Assembly: GCF_016841685.1 (NCBI RefSeq) | Contig: NZ_JAENYR010000006.1 | Span: 1 to 64,000, forward strand | Direction: 5' to 3' | From: Thiohalomonas denitrificans | Lineage (GTDB): Bacteria > Pseudomonadota > Gammaproteobacteria > Thiohalomonadales > Thiohalomonadaceae | DNA length: 64,000 bases | Shown: one piece after another, positions 42,465 through 51,433 of the stretch | Numbering within the stretch: the first letter of the stretch is position 1 | Layout of the letters: every line of letters begins with the position of its first letter | Notes under the pieces: model-generated | Told to the model about the DNA's origin: nothing | Databases searched by the model: none | Seen by the model: the letters and a program-made list of their open reading frames with translations, nothing else | Position numbers and translations under genes: made by a program

Positions 42465-43832
42465 CTACGCCCGTTCCGAGACGGTCGATCCGGAATCTTC
42501 TCCCTCGCCTCCTCCATCCGCCAAGGTACGGACCACGTGGGCGTAGAGCGTTTCGACGGTTTGCAGATCACGCTCCTGGTGACCGGCCCGTCGGGTCTGT
42601 TCCGCAATCCATCCGGCATGATGGGCCAAGGCCGCGCCGTCCTCCGGGCGACGGACGCGTCGGCCGTTGGTTTCGATACTCTCCAGCAGACGCAGCATGA
42701 CCGACAGATGCCCGGCACCCAGTTGCCGGATCTGGTTGAAGGCGACGTCAGCCAGTTCGGCAAAGCTCAGGGCGGGGGCGATAACCCTTAGCCTGCCTGT
42801 TTGATCGAGGCGAAAGGGAGAAGGGATTTTCCTTTCGGCCAACCGCCCCAGGCCGTTTCCAATCCAATCGATGCAGGTAACCGCCGTCAACGGGTCGTTG
42901 ATGCCCGGCGAAAGCGCCCGCACGGCGATAGACACCAGCTGTTGCATCGGATACTTCACGTCCTGGGTCGGTGTGCGCTGCCGTCCGATGATGAACATCG
43001 CGGCGATCGCCTCGGCCACCTCCTCGCTACAGCGTTCGGCCGGCCAGGCGGCCAGCAGCACAGTGCCGTCCCTGGCGAAGTCCCCCGGTGTACAGTGCAC
43101 ACAGAGGATGAGATCGTATCGTTCGGCGGTCGCCATCAGATTTTCATTTTCGATCGCCTGCAGATAGCCGCTATGCCTTGTTACTACCGCCTTCAGCTCA
43201 TCGCCAGCAGCCTCCGGGACCGAAAATTCGCTATGCGTGTCCGGTTCAAGAGCTGTTCCCAGTCTCTCGGGGAACAGGTTATCGATCCCCTCGGCAAGCT
43301 CGGTGGCTATACCGGAGGCGAGGTTTTCCACTTGCAGTGACATCGATACGTGGTGGATGAAGTAGATGAGAACAGCGAGACTTGCGACGGCAAGGGCAAC
43401 CGCCACGGTCACCGAGAAGTGCGGAATAAAGACCGTGTCGTTGGCTCCACCAACCGCGCGAAGCACCAGCAGGCAGTAAAGGAAAGTGGCGATGAAGGTG
43501 CCGAGAACGACCTGATTGCCCGGGTCACGCATGAAATTACGTAACAGCCGCGGCCCGAACTGGTTGGCCGCCAGCGTAAGTGCAACCACGGTAATCGAGA
43601 ACACCATCCCTGCGACCGTAATCATGGAGGCGGCAATGGTGGTGAGCATGTCACGTGCGCCCTGGGGCTCCCCCGACCAGAACCAGCTGGTTTCCTGTGG
43701 CAACAAGCCGGGCGCTGCATCGAGCGTCAGGGTCACCAACGAGAGCAAGGCGGCAAGCAGCGCCATCAGTACCGGCACGAACCAGAAGCTGGCCCGAAGC
43801 TCCTGCCAAGCGTTGGCTATACGGCTTTTCAC
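42465..43832 (-). CDS. DUF2254 family membrane protein
   Basis: 455 residues. Four membrane helices in the first 165 residues include the family-typical stretch TTIAASMITVAGMVFSITVVAL and NQFGPRLLRNFMRDPGNQ. The soluble C-terminal part has GYLQAIENENLMATAERYDL, shown as GYLQAIENENL, and ALSPGINDPLTAVTC, also typical of DUF2254. The biochemical function of the family is unknown. It is transcribed alone. Confidence 0.88.
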   Translation of the reverse strand: MKSRIANAWQELRASFWFVPVLMALLAALLSLVTLTLDAAPGLLPQETSWFWSGEPQGARDMLTTIAASMITVAGMVFSITVVALTLAANQFGPRLLRNFMRDPGNQVVLGTFIATFLYCLLVLRAVGGANDTVFIPHFSVTVAVALAVASLAVLIYFIHHVSMSLQVENLASGIATELAEGIDNLFPERLGTALEPDTHSEFSVPEAAGDELKAVVTRHSGYLQAIENENLMATAERYDLILCVHCTPGDFARDGTVLLAAWPAERCSEEVAEAIAAMFIIGRQRTPTQDVKYPMQQLVSIAVRALSPGINDPLTAVTCIDWIGNGLGRLAERKIPSPFRLDQTGRLRVIAPALSFAELADVAFNQIRQLGAGHLSVMLRLLESIETNGRRVRRPEDGAALAHHAGWIAEQTRRAGHQERDLQTVETLYAHVVRTLADGGGEGEDSGSTVSERA

Positions 43833-44043
43833 GTAGCTCCCGGCATCGAGCGCTGATAAATGGAATTACTAGCAAATATAGGGGACTTATCTATTAATCC
43901 AACATGGATTCTGTTGGGTTCAGGGCCATTTTGAAGGATGGTCCCTGGCACTGGCTCCGTTCATCCTCCGGAAAACTACCAGAGGAAAATCCCTTCGAGT
44001 TTTCTAGTCTCATGGCAGGAAGTTCACGAAAAGGAGCACCGCT

Positions 44044-44352
44044 ATGGGCATGCAACTTTATGCGATTCGCCGCCGAAACGTCTCTTCGGACCCGAACGAG
44101 ATGAAGCAGGTGGGAAAGCGTTCATCGGAAGTCGGAGAGGAGATGACGGGCCGTATCCGCTGGATACGGTCCTACGTGGTCAAAGAAGAAAACGGCAGAT
44201 TGGGCACCATCTGTATCTATCAAGCCGTGGATGAGGAAGCGATTCGGGAACATGCCAGTCGGGCGGGAATGCCGGCGGATGAGATCAATCCGGTGCTCGA
44301 TACGCTGGTGATGCGTGACGACCCGAAGTCGGCGAGCGAAGCGGCTTCATAA
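44044..44352 (+). CDS. DUF4242 family small protein
   Basis: 102 residues with the ferredoxin-like fold of DUF4242: MGMQLYAIRRRNVSSDPNEM, a central IRWIRSYVVKEENGRLGTIC and an acidic alpha-helical end. AAGGAGCACC lies before the start. Some family members bind nickel. It is convergent with the NtrC-type regulator gene. The region upstream (43833-44043) has no recognised feature. Confidence 0.75.
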   Translation: MGMQLYAIRRRNVSSDPNEMKQVGKRSSEVGEEMTGRIRWIRSYVVKEENGRLGTICIYQAVDEEAIREHASRAGMPADEINPVLDTLVMRDDPKSASEAAS

Positions 44353-44409
44353 GGACAACAACCGCCAAGCGCAGCCCCCGAGCTCTTGATCGATCAGAGG
44401 GTGCGGTAC

Positions 44410-45780
44410 TCAAGACTCATCCGCATTAATCCCGTGACGCTTGATCTTGCGCCACAGGGAAACCCTATCGATTCCGAGGATCCGGGCGGCCTGGGTCCGA
44501 TTGCCAACGGTTTTTTCAAGCACCAGTCGGATGTACTGTGCTTCCCGCTCCTCCAGGGTCAGAGGGGGAGCCGAAGGCGTCCGGAAAAAAGCGGCATGGG
44601 TTTCCCGCAGGTTCCCCGGCAGGTGGTCCGCCCTCAGTTCGTCGCCGTTGGTCATGGCAACGCCAAATTCGATCGCATTTTCAAGCTCCCGAATGTTACC
44701 GGGATAGCCGTAACCGGTCAGTAAGGTCATCGCCTCCGGCGTAATGTCTCGCACGGATTTTTCGGCGATCGCGGCATGTTTTTTGAGAAAGTGGTAAGCC
44801 AACAGCGGCACATCACCGGAACGATGCGCCAGCGCCGGCAACTGCAACCGGACCACATTCAACCGGTAATACAGATCCTGGCGAAAGCTGCCTTCTGCCA
44901 CGGCCGCCTCCAGATCGCGGTTGGTGGCCGCAATGTAACGAACATCGGTCTTGATCGGGCGAACCCCACCCAGGCGAAGCAGTTCCCGCTCCTGGATCAC
45001 CCGCAACAGCTTCACCTGCATCGAGGGGGTCATCTCGGCAATTTCATCCAGCAACAGGGTACCGCCCTCGGCCGTCTCGATCAGACCCCGCTTGACCGTG
45101 TCCGCTCCGGTAAACGCCCCCTTCTCGTGACCGAACAGTTCGTTCGCCAGCAACTCCTCCTGAAAAGCGCCGCAGTTGACCGCCACAAACGGTGCTTCGA
45201 CACGGGGACTGTGGGCGTGCAAGTAGCGCGCCAGCAATTCCTTGCCGGTCCCGCTTTCGCCGGTAACCAGGACGCTGCAGCCGCTGTCTGCGATCTGGTG
45301 GGCGGTCTCAAGCACCCTTAGCACCGCCTGGTCCTGGGTAATGAATTTGACCTGGCCCTGGTAGCTGTCCACCTGCCGCCGCAAGTTCCTGTTCTCATGC
45401 CGCAGACGCACCATTTCGACAGCGCCCCGGACCACTTCCCGGACCTCGTCCAGGCGGAAGGGCTTGGCGATGTAATGAAAGGCGCCCTCACGCAGCGCAG
45501 TGACCGCAGAGCTGAGCGTGGCATATCCGGTGATGACGATCACCGCGCTGTCGGGGTGGAGTTCCCTGCAGCGGTGCAGAATCTCCATTCCATCCACCTC
45601 CTCCATTCGCAGATCCGTCAACACGATGTCAAAGGGCCGTTCCTCTATCGCCCGAAGTCCACCCGGTCCGCTCTGCCGGGTGGTAATCGCGTAGCCCGCC
45701 TTCTTGAAGACGTGGGCGAGATTCTTCACCGCAATCGGTTCGTCGTCGATAATCAACAGAGAGATATCGGACTGATTCAT
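44410..45780 (-). CDS. NtrC-family sigma-54-dependent response regulator (transport-linked)
   Basis: 456 residues from the ATG at 45780, which overlaps the kinase stop by 4 bp. The receiver domain has DDE at 12-14 and Asp56 in IVLTDLRMEEVDG. The AAA+ domain has GESGTGKE, GAFTGA and LLLDEIAE. The Fis-type helix-turn-helix is RTQAARILGIDRVSLWRKIK. It pairs with the kinase at 45777, and the divergent usp/SLC13/nhaD operon has a sigma-54 promoter with palindromic upstream sites, so it is the probable activator. Confidence 0.93.
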   Translation of the reverse strand: MNQSDISLLIIDDEPIAVKNLAHVFKKAGYAITTRQSGPGGLRAIEERPFDIVLTDLRMEEVDGMEILHRCRELHPDSAVIVITGYATLSSAVTALREGAFHYIAKPFRLDEVREVVRGAVEMVRLRHENRNLRRQVDSYQGQVKFITQDQAVLRVLETAHQIADSGCSVLVTGESGTGKELLARYLHAHSPRVEAPFVAVNCGAFQEELLANELFGHEKGAFTGADTVKRGLIETAEGGTLLLDEIAEMTPSMQVKLLRVIQERELLRLGGVRPIKTDVRYIAATNRDLEAAVAEGSFRQDLYYRLNVVRLQLPALAHRSGDVPLLAYHFLKKHAAIAEKSVRDITPEAMTLLTGYGYPGNIRELENAIEFGVAMTNGDELRADHLPGNLRETHAAFFRTPSAPPLTLEEREAQYIRLVLEKTVGNRTQAARILGIDRVSLWRKIKRHGINADES

Positions 45781-47231
45781 CGGTTGGATTCCACTGCCGG
45801 TAATCGGATACTGAAGGTGCAACCCACTCCTTCTCGGCTACGTATCGCTATGCAGCCGTCGTGTTCACGGATAATTTCCTCGACGATGTAAAGCCCGAGC
45901 CCCATGCCGTGGCCCGTCTCCCGGGTGGTAAAGAAGGGGTCAAAGACCTTCGGAAGAATCGCCGCCTCGATACCGGGTCCATCGTCCTCGACCCGGATGA
46001 TTGCCACCTTTTCGTCACCGCCGGGGCAGAGATCATTGCCGAAGACATACGCATCCTCTGCCGGAGCCGCCTCCCGCCCGGTGCGATACTCGGCACGGAC
46101 ACGCACCCGGGTGCCGGGACCTCCGGCGTCGGTGGCGTTCTTGATCAGGTTAATGAAGACCTGCTGCATGCGCTGCGAATCGACCCGAATCAGGAACTCT
46201 GGCGGGACGTCCGTATCCACCACCACATTCTTCAACTCCTTATGCAGCAGCAGCAGGACCTTCTCCAGTAGCGGCGACAGCAGCACCGGCTCCGTCGCAA
46301 ACGGGCGATTTCGGGAGAAATCGAGCAGCGCGAGCACTATGCCGCGCGCCCGTTGTGTCTGCTCGTCGATCTGCTCCAGCCACTCCTGCATCAGCTCCCG
46401 GTCGCCGTCCTTTTGCTCTTCCAGCAACAACTGGCAGGAAGAGGAGATATTCGAGAGCGGGTTGTTCAGTTCATGCGCCACCCCCGAGACCAATACCCCC
46501 AACGAGGCGAGCTTCTCGGAGTGCAACAGTTGACGCCGTCGCGCCTCCAGTTCTCCCAGCATGCGGTTGAAGGCCCGGGTAAAAGAGACGATCTCGCGAT
46601 CATCCGAGTGGGCGGTGAGGGCCCGGAAACGGCCCCGGGCGATCGGCTCCAGATTCGACTCCAACTGGCGTAGCGACCGGACTACCGCCTGCGACAGCAG
46701 CCGTCCGATCAGGACCCCGACCGCCCCCACCACCAGAACCGAGATCACCACAGCGATGCGTGAGTTGCGCAGGTATTGCAGCACCGTCGCACGTTCGCGC
46801 TCCGAGATGACGTCGGCGGCAATGGAAATGTCCCGCCCCACCTCACGAATGGGCGGTACCGGCTGACCATCCCGATTGTCGGAATAGATCTCGAGCAGGG
46901 CCCGGTAGCGTTCCAGGCGACGATCCAGCGTCACCAGCTCCTCCTGCGGTGCGAGCCCGGCAAACAGCTCGTCGTGGGTCACCAGGATCTCGCCGGCAGC
47001 CCCGTTGTGCTCGAACGCGGCCGAAAGGTCATCATTGCTGTGGTAGAGCAGATAGTTTTTCTCGAAACGCCGCATCTCCAATACGTGTTCGCTGAAGCGC
47101 GACACGGCTACCCCACTCTCCACCTGGTCTTCAAGGAAACGCAGGTCGAGATAGACCACGGCGGAGAGCGCCGCTACTACCGTAGCGAGGGCATAGGAAC
47201 CCAGACGAATCTTGCCTTGCAGGCTGGCCAT
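45777..47231 (-). CDS. Sensor histidine kinase of the transport-linked system
   Basis: 484 residues from the ATG at 47231 (a start at 47279 is possible). A membrane helix near 11-31 is followed by a long periplasmic helical domain, a second helix (about 180-200) and a HAMP domain. The histidine box is SGVAHELNNPLSNISSS, and the ATPase domain contains NLIKNATDAGGPG, VEDDGPGIEAAILPKVFDPFF and GHGMGLGLYIV (cut here). The length and helical sensor domain suggest a stress or chemical signal. It forms an operon with the regulator at 44410. Confidence 0.92.
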   Translation of the reverse strand: MASLQGKIRLGSYALATVVAALSAVVYLDLRFLEDQVESGVAVSRFSEHVLEMRRFEKNYLLYHSNDDLSAAFEHNGAAGEILVTHDELFAGLAPQEELVTLDRRLERYRALLEIYSDNRDGQPVPPIREVGRDISIAADVISERERATVLQYLRNSRIAVVISVLVVGAVGVLIGRLLSQAVVRSLRQLESNLEPIARGRFRALTAHSDDREIVSFTRAFNRMLGELEARRRQLLHSEKLASLGVLVSGVAHELNNPLSNISSSCQLLLEEQKDGDRELMQEWLEQIDEQTQRARGIVLALLDFSRNRPFATEPVLLSPLLEKVLLLLHKELKNVVVDTDVPPEFLIRVDSQRMQQVFINLIKNATDAGGPGTRVRVRAEYRTGREAAPAEDAYVFGNDLCPGGDEKVAIIRVEDDGPGIEAAILPKVFDPFFTTRETGHGMGLGLYIVEEIIREHDGCIAIRSREGVGCTFSIRLPAVESNR

Positions 47232-47235
47232 ATAC

Positions 47236-47250
47236 GTTTCAGTGTGAAAC
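47236..47250. promoter_or_regulatory. Palindrome directly upstream of the kinase start
   Basis: GTTTCA-GTG-TGAAAC is a perfect 6+3+6 palindrome ending five bases before the ATG at 47231 on the minus strand. In RNA it would mask the ribosome-binding region. It may be a translational hairpin or a binding site. Confidence 0.35.
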
Positions 47251-47254
47251 AGGG

Positions 47255-47342
47255 TGTTGCTATTTGTAACACCCACCATTTATCCAAGGCAAGTGGGGCG
47301 TGATGCAGCCAATGCTTCCTACAGCTGTTGCGAATCGCAACA
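47255..47342. promoter_or_regulatory. Two palindromic enhancer-type sites for the NtrC-type regulator
   Basis: Site 1 (47255-47271) reads TGTTGCTATTTGTAACA and is bordered by a longer GGG/CCC pair. Site 2 (47326-47342) reads TGTTGCGAATCGCAACA, a perfect 8+1+8 palindrome. The centres are 71 bp apart, near seven helical turns, and site 2 is about 97 bases upstream of the transcription start predicted from the sigma-54 promoter at 47405. Confidence 0.6.
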
Positions 47343-47404
47343 CAAACGCCATTCCCGGCTCCGCACCTTTCAAACAACTCAACGACTTAGAACAGGAAGC
47401 AGGT

Positions 47405-47420
47405 TGGCACGAGGAGTGCA
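47405..47420 (+). promoter_or_regulatory. Sigma-54 promoter of the usp/SLC13/nhaD operon
   Basis: TGGCACGAGGAGTGCA matches the sigma-54 consensus TGGCACG-N4-TTGCW at 11 of 12 fixed positions, with GG and GC 10 bases apart. The start codon at 47453 lies 32 bases downstream of the site, which leaves a leader of about 22 bases. Confidence 0.85.
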
Positions 47421-47452
47421 CTACACAGGGCTTACTCCACGACTTTCACGCT

Positions 47453-47974
47453 ATGAAACGGATTACGGAAGACCTTCGGCGCGCATTGGAGGCAATGGCC
47501 TGCTCCGACGCGGGGGAATTCCTCTCGCCTCGACAGAAGAGAAAAGTGCTCGATTCGCGCAAGCGTTCACCGGCCGCTGCGACCGTTGACCGGTCGCACG
47601 TGGGCGGGCGTCGGCTTGCCCTGGCCACTGGCGCAACCGGATCCCGCCGCGCCTTCGATTATGCGCTGCAGTGCTGTTGTCAGCTGGAGGCGGCCCTCGA
47701 CGTCATCTCGCTCAAAGGTTTCATCTATGAGATGGACCCGGGCCGGAGCGCAGAGCTGCAGGCGCATGGGATCCGCTGGCGCAGCCTGGCACTCGAAGGA
47801 GAGCCTCTCACCGCCCTGGCGGGATATCTGCGAACCAATACCCAGCCGCTTTTTCTGGTCGCCGACGAAACCGGATTCCCGGCAACGGAGCTGTTGACCG
47901 GAACAGTGAAAAAGGCCCTTTGGCCATCTCACATACCGCTGGTCGTCATCGCCGCCGGAGCACCGAATCCGTAA
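47453..47974 (+). CDS. Universal-stress-like protein, first gene of the transport operon
   Basis: 173 residues from the ATG at 47453, chosen because the sigma-54 promoter at 47405 lies just upstream; the reading frame extends further upstream but would overlap that promoter. No strong ribosome site is seen. The core has the Usp-type layout: RLALATGATGSRRAFDYALQ, shown cut, then LEAALDVISLKGF, and a C-terminal PLVVIAAGAP. The protein at 51433 has the same layout at the other end of the operon. The role, possibly regulating the permeases, is unknown. Confidence 0.6.
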   Translation: MKRITEDLRRALEAMACSDAGEFLSPRQKRKVLDSRKRSPAAATVDRSHVGGRRLALATGATGSRRAFDYALQCCCQLEAALDVISLKGFIYEMDPGRSAELQAHGIRWRSLALEGEPLTALAGYLRTNTQPLFLVADETGFPATELLTGTVKKALWPSHIPLVVIAAGAPNP

Positions 47975-48014
47975 CAACCCGGTTTAACAGAACAAAAAGG
48001 AGAACAGCACTACC

Positions 48015-50012
48015 ATGTCCACCATTCCATCCCATGCAGACCCGGCCGAGCAGGAAGACACTGTCGAACCGGAGTCTAAGACATCGAAGAAAAAAGCAAT
48101 TGCCGCAGCGGTGTTCGCCGCCGTCGCATTCGGCCTCAGCAGCATCGTCCCCAGCGTGGAAATCGCCTGGGTAACGGCCATTCTGCTGCTGACCATCTAT
48201 CTGTTTGCCTTCGAGGTGGTGGAGGTGGACGTGGCCGCCATCACCATCATGGTCCTGCTTGGCGTAACCTCGCTGCTGGCACCGCTGATGGGCATCGAAC
48301 AGGGGCTGGTGTCGACGCAGCAGCTTTTTGACGGCTTCTCGAGCAACGCGGTGATATCCATCATCGCCGTGATGATCATTGGGGCCGGACTGGACAAGAC
48401 GGGACTGATGACCCGCGTGGCGGGCGTGATTCTCAAGGTCGGCGGTTCCACCGAGACCCGCATCATCCCCATCATCTCCGGAACCGCCGGCATCATCTCG
48501 AGCTTCATGCAAAATGTCGGCGCCGCCGCCCTGTTCCTGCCGGTGGTCAGCCGTATCTCGGCGCGGACCGGACTTCCCATGTCCCGCCTGCTGATGCCCA
48601 TGGGCTTTTGCGCTATTCTCGGTGGCACGGTGACGATGGTCGGCTCCAGCCCACTGATCCTGCTGAATGACCTGATCCTGACCTCCAACCAGGCGCTACC
48701 TGAAACCCAACAGATGGGGACCTTCGGCCTGTTTGACGTCACCCCGATCGGGCTTGTCCTGATGGCCGCAGGTATCGTTTACTTCATCATTGCCGGTCGT
48801 TTCGTGCTGCCCGTCAACAAGTCCGAGGGGATCAGTGCCACCAGCACCATGGACTTCTTCCGCCAGACCTACGGCATCGACTACGAACTTTGGGAAGTGG
48901 TGGTGCCGCAAGGTAGCCCGCTGGTAGGCAAACTGCTCGATGATGTCGAGCACCGGTTTCGCATCCGCGTCATCGCAGCGCAGCGCGGCAACGATGTCCG
49001 GATAGGCCCCGGCGGACTGGCGCGCGATGTAGGCATCGAGGCGGGGAGTGTACTGGGGGTACTGGCCTCGCCCGAACATCTGCACGGGTTTACCTCGCAT
49101 TTCCAGCTGGAGGAACGCGACGACCTGGAGACCTTTACCGACGCCCTGGCTTCGAACAGGGCCGGAATCGCCGAGTTGGTCATCCCACCGGGCTCCAACC
49201 TGGTGGGCAAGAGCGCCCGTGACGTCTGGATGCGCAAGACCTACGGCCTCTCCATGGTGGCGTTGAACCGGGGCGGCGAGACCTTGCGGGAAGGGGACGG
49301 CATCCGCGACAAGCCGCTGCAGCCGGGCGATACCCTGGTAGTGCACACCCCCTGGGACGCTTTGGCCCGTCTGGAGAAGGACCACAATTTCGTCGTAGTC
49401 ACCTCCGAATACCCGCGCGAAGAGATGCGCCCCCAGAAGGTGGGCTTTGCCCTTTTGTTCTTCGGCATCGCCCTTGCGCTGGTGCTGTTCTCGGACCTGC
49501 GCCTGTCCGTCGCGCTACTGACCGGCGCACTCGGCATGATCCTCTCCGGCGTGCTCAATATCGACGAGGCCTACGAGGCGGTGAGCTGGAAGACCGTGTT
49601 CCTGCTGGCCAGCCTCATACCGCTCGGACTCGCCGTCGAGACCTCGGGCACGGCGAAGTGGATTGCCGAGCAGACCCTGGTACTGATGGGCGATGCCCCC
49701 ATCTGGGTCATCCAGGCTGCCATCGCCGTGCTCGCCACCTTCTTCACCCTGGTGATGTCCAATGTCGGCGCCACGGTTCTCCTGGTCCCGCTGGCGGTAA
49801 ACATAGCGCTTGGTGTCGGCGCCAATCCCGCTGTGTTTGCCCTAACTGTGGCCATTGCCACCTCGAACTCCTTCCTAATCCCGACCCACCAGGTCAACGC
49901 ACTGATCATGGGACCGGGCGGCTACCGCGTGCCGGACTACATTCGGGCAGGCGGCGTCATGACCGTACTGTTCCTGGTCGTAATGCTGCTGATGATGAAC
50001 CTGATTTTCTGA
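48015..50012 (+). CDS. SLC13-family permease with RCK-C (TrkA-C) domains
   Basis: 665 residues with about ten membrane helices split by a central cytosolic part. The transporter halves carry conserved loops such as GFSSNAVISIIAVMIIG, SSFMQNVGAAALFLPV and FTLVMSNVGATVLLVP, as in the SLC13/ArsB superfamily. The central part has two TrkA-C-type modules (VVVPQGSPLVGKLLDDVEHRF and VIPPGSNLVGKSARDVWMR, shown cut). The substrate is a sodium-coupled anion or a metal oxyanion, by family. AAAAAGGAGAA precedes the start. The next gene is nhaD. Confidence 0.85.
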   Translation: MSTIPSHADPAEQEDTVEPESKTSKKKAIAAAVFAAVAFGLSSIVPSVEIAWVTAILLLTIYLFAFEVVEVDVAAITIMVLLGVTSLLAPLMGIEQGLVSTQQLFDGFSSNAVISIIAVMIIGAGLDKTGLMTRVAGVILKVGGSTETRIIPIISGTAGIISSFMQNVGAAALFLPVVSRISARTGLPMSRLLMPMGFCAILGGTVTMVGSSPLILLNDLILTSNQALPETQQMGTFGLFDVTPIGLVLMAAGIVYFIIAGRFVLPVNKSEGISATSTMDFFRQTYGIDYELWEVVVPQGSPLVGKLLDDVEHRFRIRVIAAQRGNDVRIGPGGLARDVGIEAGSVLGVLASPEHLHGFTSHFQLEERDDLETFTDALASNRAGIAELVIPPGSNLVGKSARDVWMRKTYGLSMVALNRGGETLREGDGIRDKPLQPGDTLVVHTPWDALARLEKDHNFVVVTSEYPREEMRPQKVGFALLFFGIALALVLFSDLRLSVALLTGALGMILSGVLNIDEAYEAVSWKTVFLLASLIPLGLAVETSGTAKWIAEQTLVLMGDAPIWVIQAAIAVLATFFTLVMSNVGATVLLVPLAVNIALGVGANPAVFALTVAIATSNSFLIPTHQVNALIMGPGGYRVPDYIRAGGVMTVLFLVVMLLMMNLIF

Positions 50013-50017
50013 GAGAA

Positions 50018-51433
50018 ATGCGCAATATGAAAGCGATTTTGAGATTGGCCGGGGGCGTCCTGCTCCCGGCCCTGCTGGCCCCCGGGCTGGCGTTTGCTGA
50101 AAACGGTGCCGATCGACTGGACCTCACCCAGCACTGGGTGGGCTTCACAGCTCTCGGGATATTCGCCGTCGCCTATCTGTTCGTAATGGCCGAGGAGTTT
50201 ACCCACCTCCGCAAGTCCAAGCCGGTAATCCTGGCAGCGGGCATCATCTGGGGCCTGATCGCCGCGGTCTACGTCGCAAAGGGCGGCGTGAGTCACGATG
50301 TGGAGCAGGCGGTCCGTCACAACCTGCTGGAATATGCGGAACTGATGCTGTTCCTGCTGGTGGCGATGACCTACATCAATGCCATGGACGAGCGACTGGT
50401 ATTCGACGCCCTGCGCTCCTGGTTGATCCGGAAGGGTTTCAGCCTCCGTCAGCTATTCTGGCTCACCGGTATTCTCGCCTTCTTCATCTCGCCGGTGGCA
50501 GACAACCTGACCACGGCGCTGCTAATGTGCGCGGTGGTCCTGGCCGTCGGCGGCGACAACGGCCGTTTCGTCTCCATCGCCTGCGTCAACATTGTGGTTG
50601 CGGCAAACGCCGGCGGTGCCTTCAGTCCGTTCGGCGACATCACTACGCTGATGGTCTGGCAGAAGGGAATCGTGGAGTTCTGGTCGTTTTTCGGACTGTT
50701 CATTCCGGCAGCGGTGAACTTTCTGGTTCCGGCGGCACTGATGCACTTCGCCATTCCTGACGAACAGCCCACCGTTTCGGATGAGCGGGTCGACACCAAG
50801 CGGGGGGCCAAGCGGATCATCGTCCTGTTCCTGCTCACCATCACCACCGCAGTCGGTTTCCACAACTTCCTGCACCTGCCGCCGGTGGTGGGCATGCTGA
50901 CCGGCCTCGCCTACCTCCAGCTGTTCGGCTTCTTCCTGAAAAAGACCGCGCATCTGGATGCCGAGCGTGAAGGACAGATCGGCGACGTGGTGCCGTTCGA
51001 TATCTTCAGCAGAGTCGCCCGTGCCGAGTGGGACACCCTGTTCTTCTTCTATGGGGTGGTGCTGTGCGTGGGCGGACTCGGCTTCATCGGCTATCTCGCC
51101 CTGACTTCCGAGGTGATGTACCTGCAATGGGGTGCAACATCGGCCAACGTCACGGTCGGCGTGCTATCCGCCATCGTCGACAACATCCCGGTAATGTTCG
51201 CCGTGCTGAGCATGGAACCCGACATGTCCCTCGGCCAGTGGCTGCTGGTCACACTGACCGCCGGCGTCGGCGGCAGTCTGCTGTCCATCGGCTCGGCCGC
51301 CGGAGTTGCGCTGATGGGACAGGCGCGCGGCTACTACACCTTCTTCTCTCATCTCAAATGGACGCCGGCCATCGCCGCCGGTTACGGCGCCAGCATCCTG
51401 GTCCATTTCTGGATCAACGCGAGGCTTTTCTGA
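50018..51433 (+). CDS. nhaD: Na+/H+ antiporter NhaD
   Basis: 471 residues from the ATG at 50018 (an ATG at 50027 is possible). An N-terminal signal-like helix is followed by about 12 membrane helices with the NhaD-type signatures MAEEFTHLRKSKPV, FISPVADNLTTALLM, NAGGAFSPFGDITTLMVWQKG (cut) and SAIVDNIPVMFAVLSM. It exports sodium in exchange for protons and suits marine or saline bacteria. It shares a promoter with the SLC13-type gene 5 bases upstream, and its stop overlaps the start of the second usp-like gene. Confidence 0.92.
   Translation: MRNMKAILRLAGGVLLPALLAPGLAFAENGADRLDLTQHWVGFTALGIFAVAYLFVMAEEFTHLRKSKPVILAAGIIWGLIAAVYVAKGGVSHDVEQAVRHNLLEYAELMLFLLVAMTYINAMDERLVFDALRSWLIRKGFSLRQLFWLTGILAFFISPVADNLTTALLMCAVVLAVGGDNGRFVSIACVNIVVAANAGGAFSPFGDITTLMVWQKGIVEFWSFFGLFIPAAVNFLVPAALMHFAIPDEQPTVSDERVDTKRGAKRIIVLFLLTITTAVGFHNFLHLPPVVGMLTGLAYLQLFGFFLKKTAHLDAEREGQIGDVVPFDIFSRVARAEWDTLFFFYGVVLCVGGLGFIGYLALTSEVMYLQWGATSANVTVGVLSAIVDNIPVMFAVLSMEPDMSLGQWLLVTLTAGVGGSLLSIGSAAGVALMGQARGYYTFFSHLKWTPAIAAGYGASILVHFWINARLF

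Noticed and set aside
47285..47325. A different sigma-54 promoter (TGGGGCGTGATGCA)
   Set aside because: The GG-GC spacing is 8 instead of 10 bases; the site at 47405 has the correct spacing and a better match.
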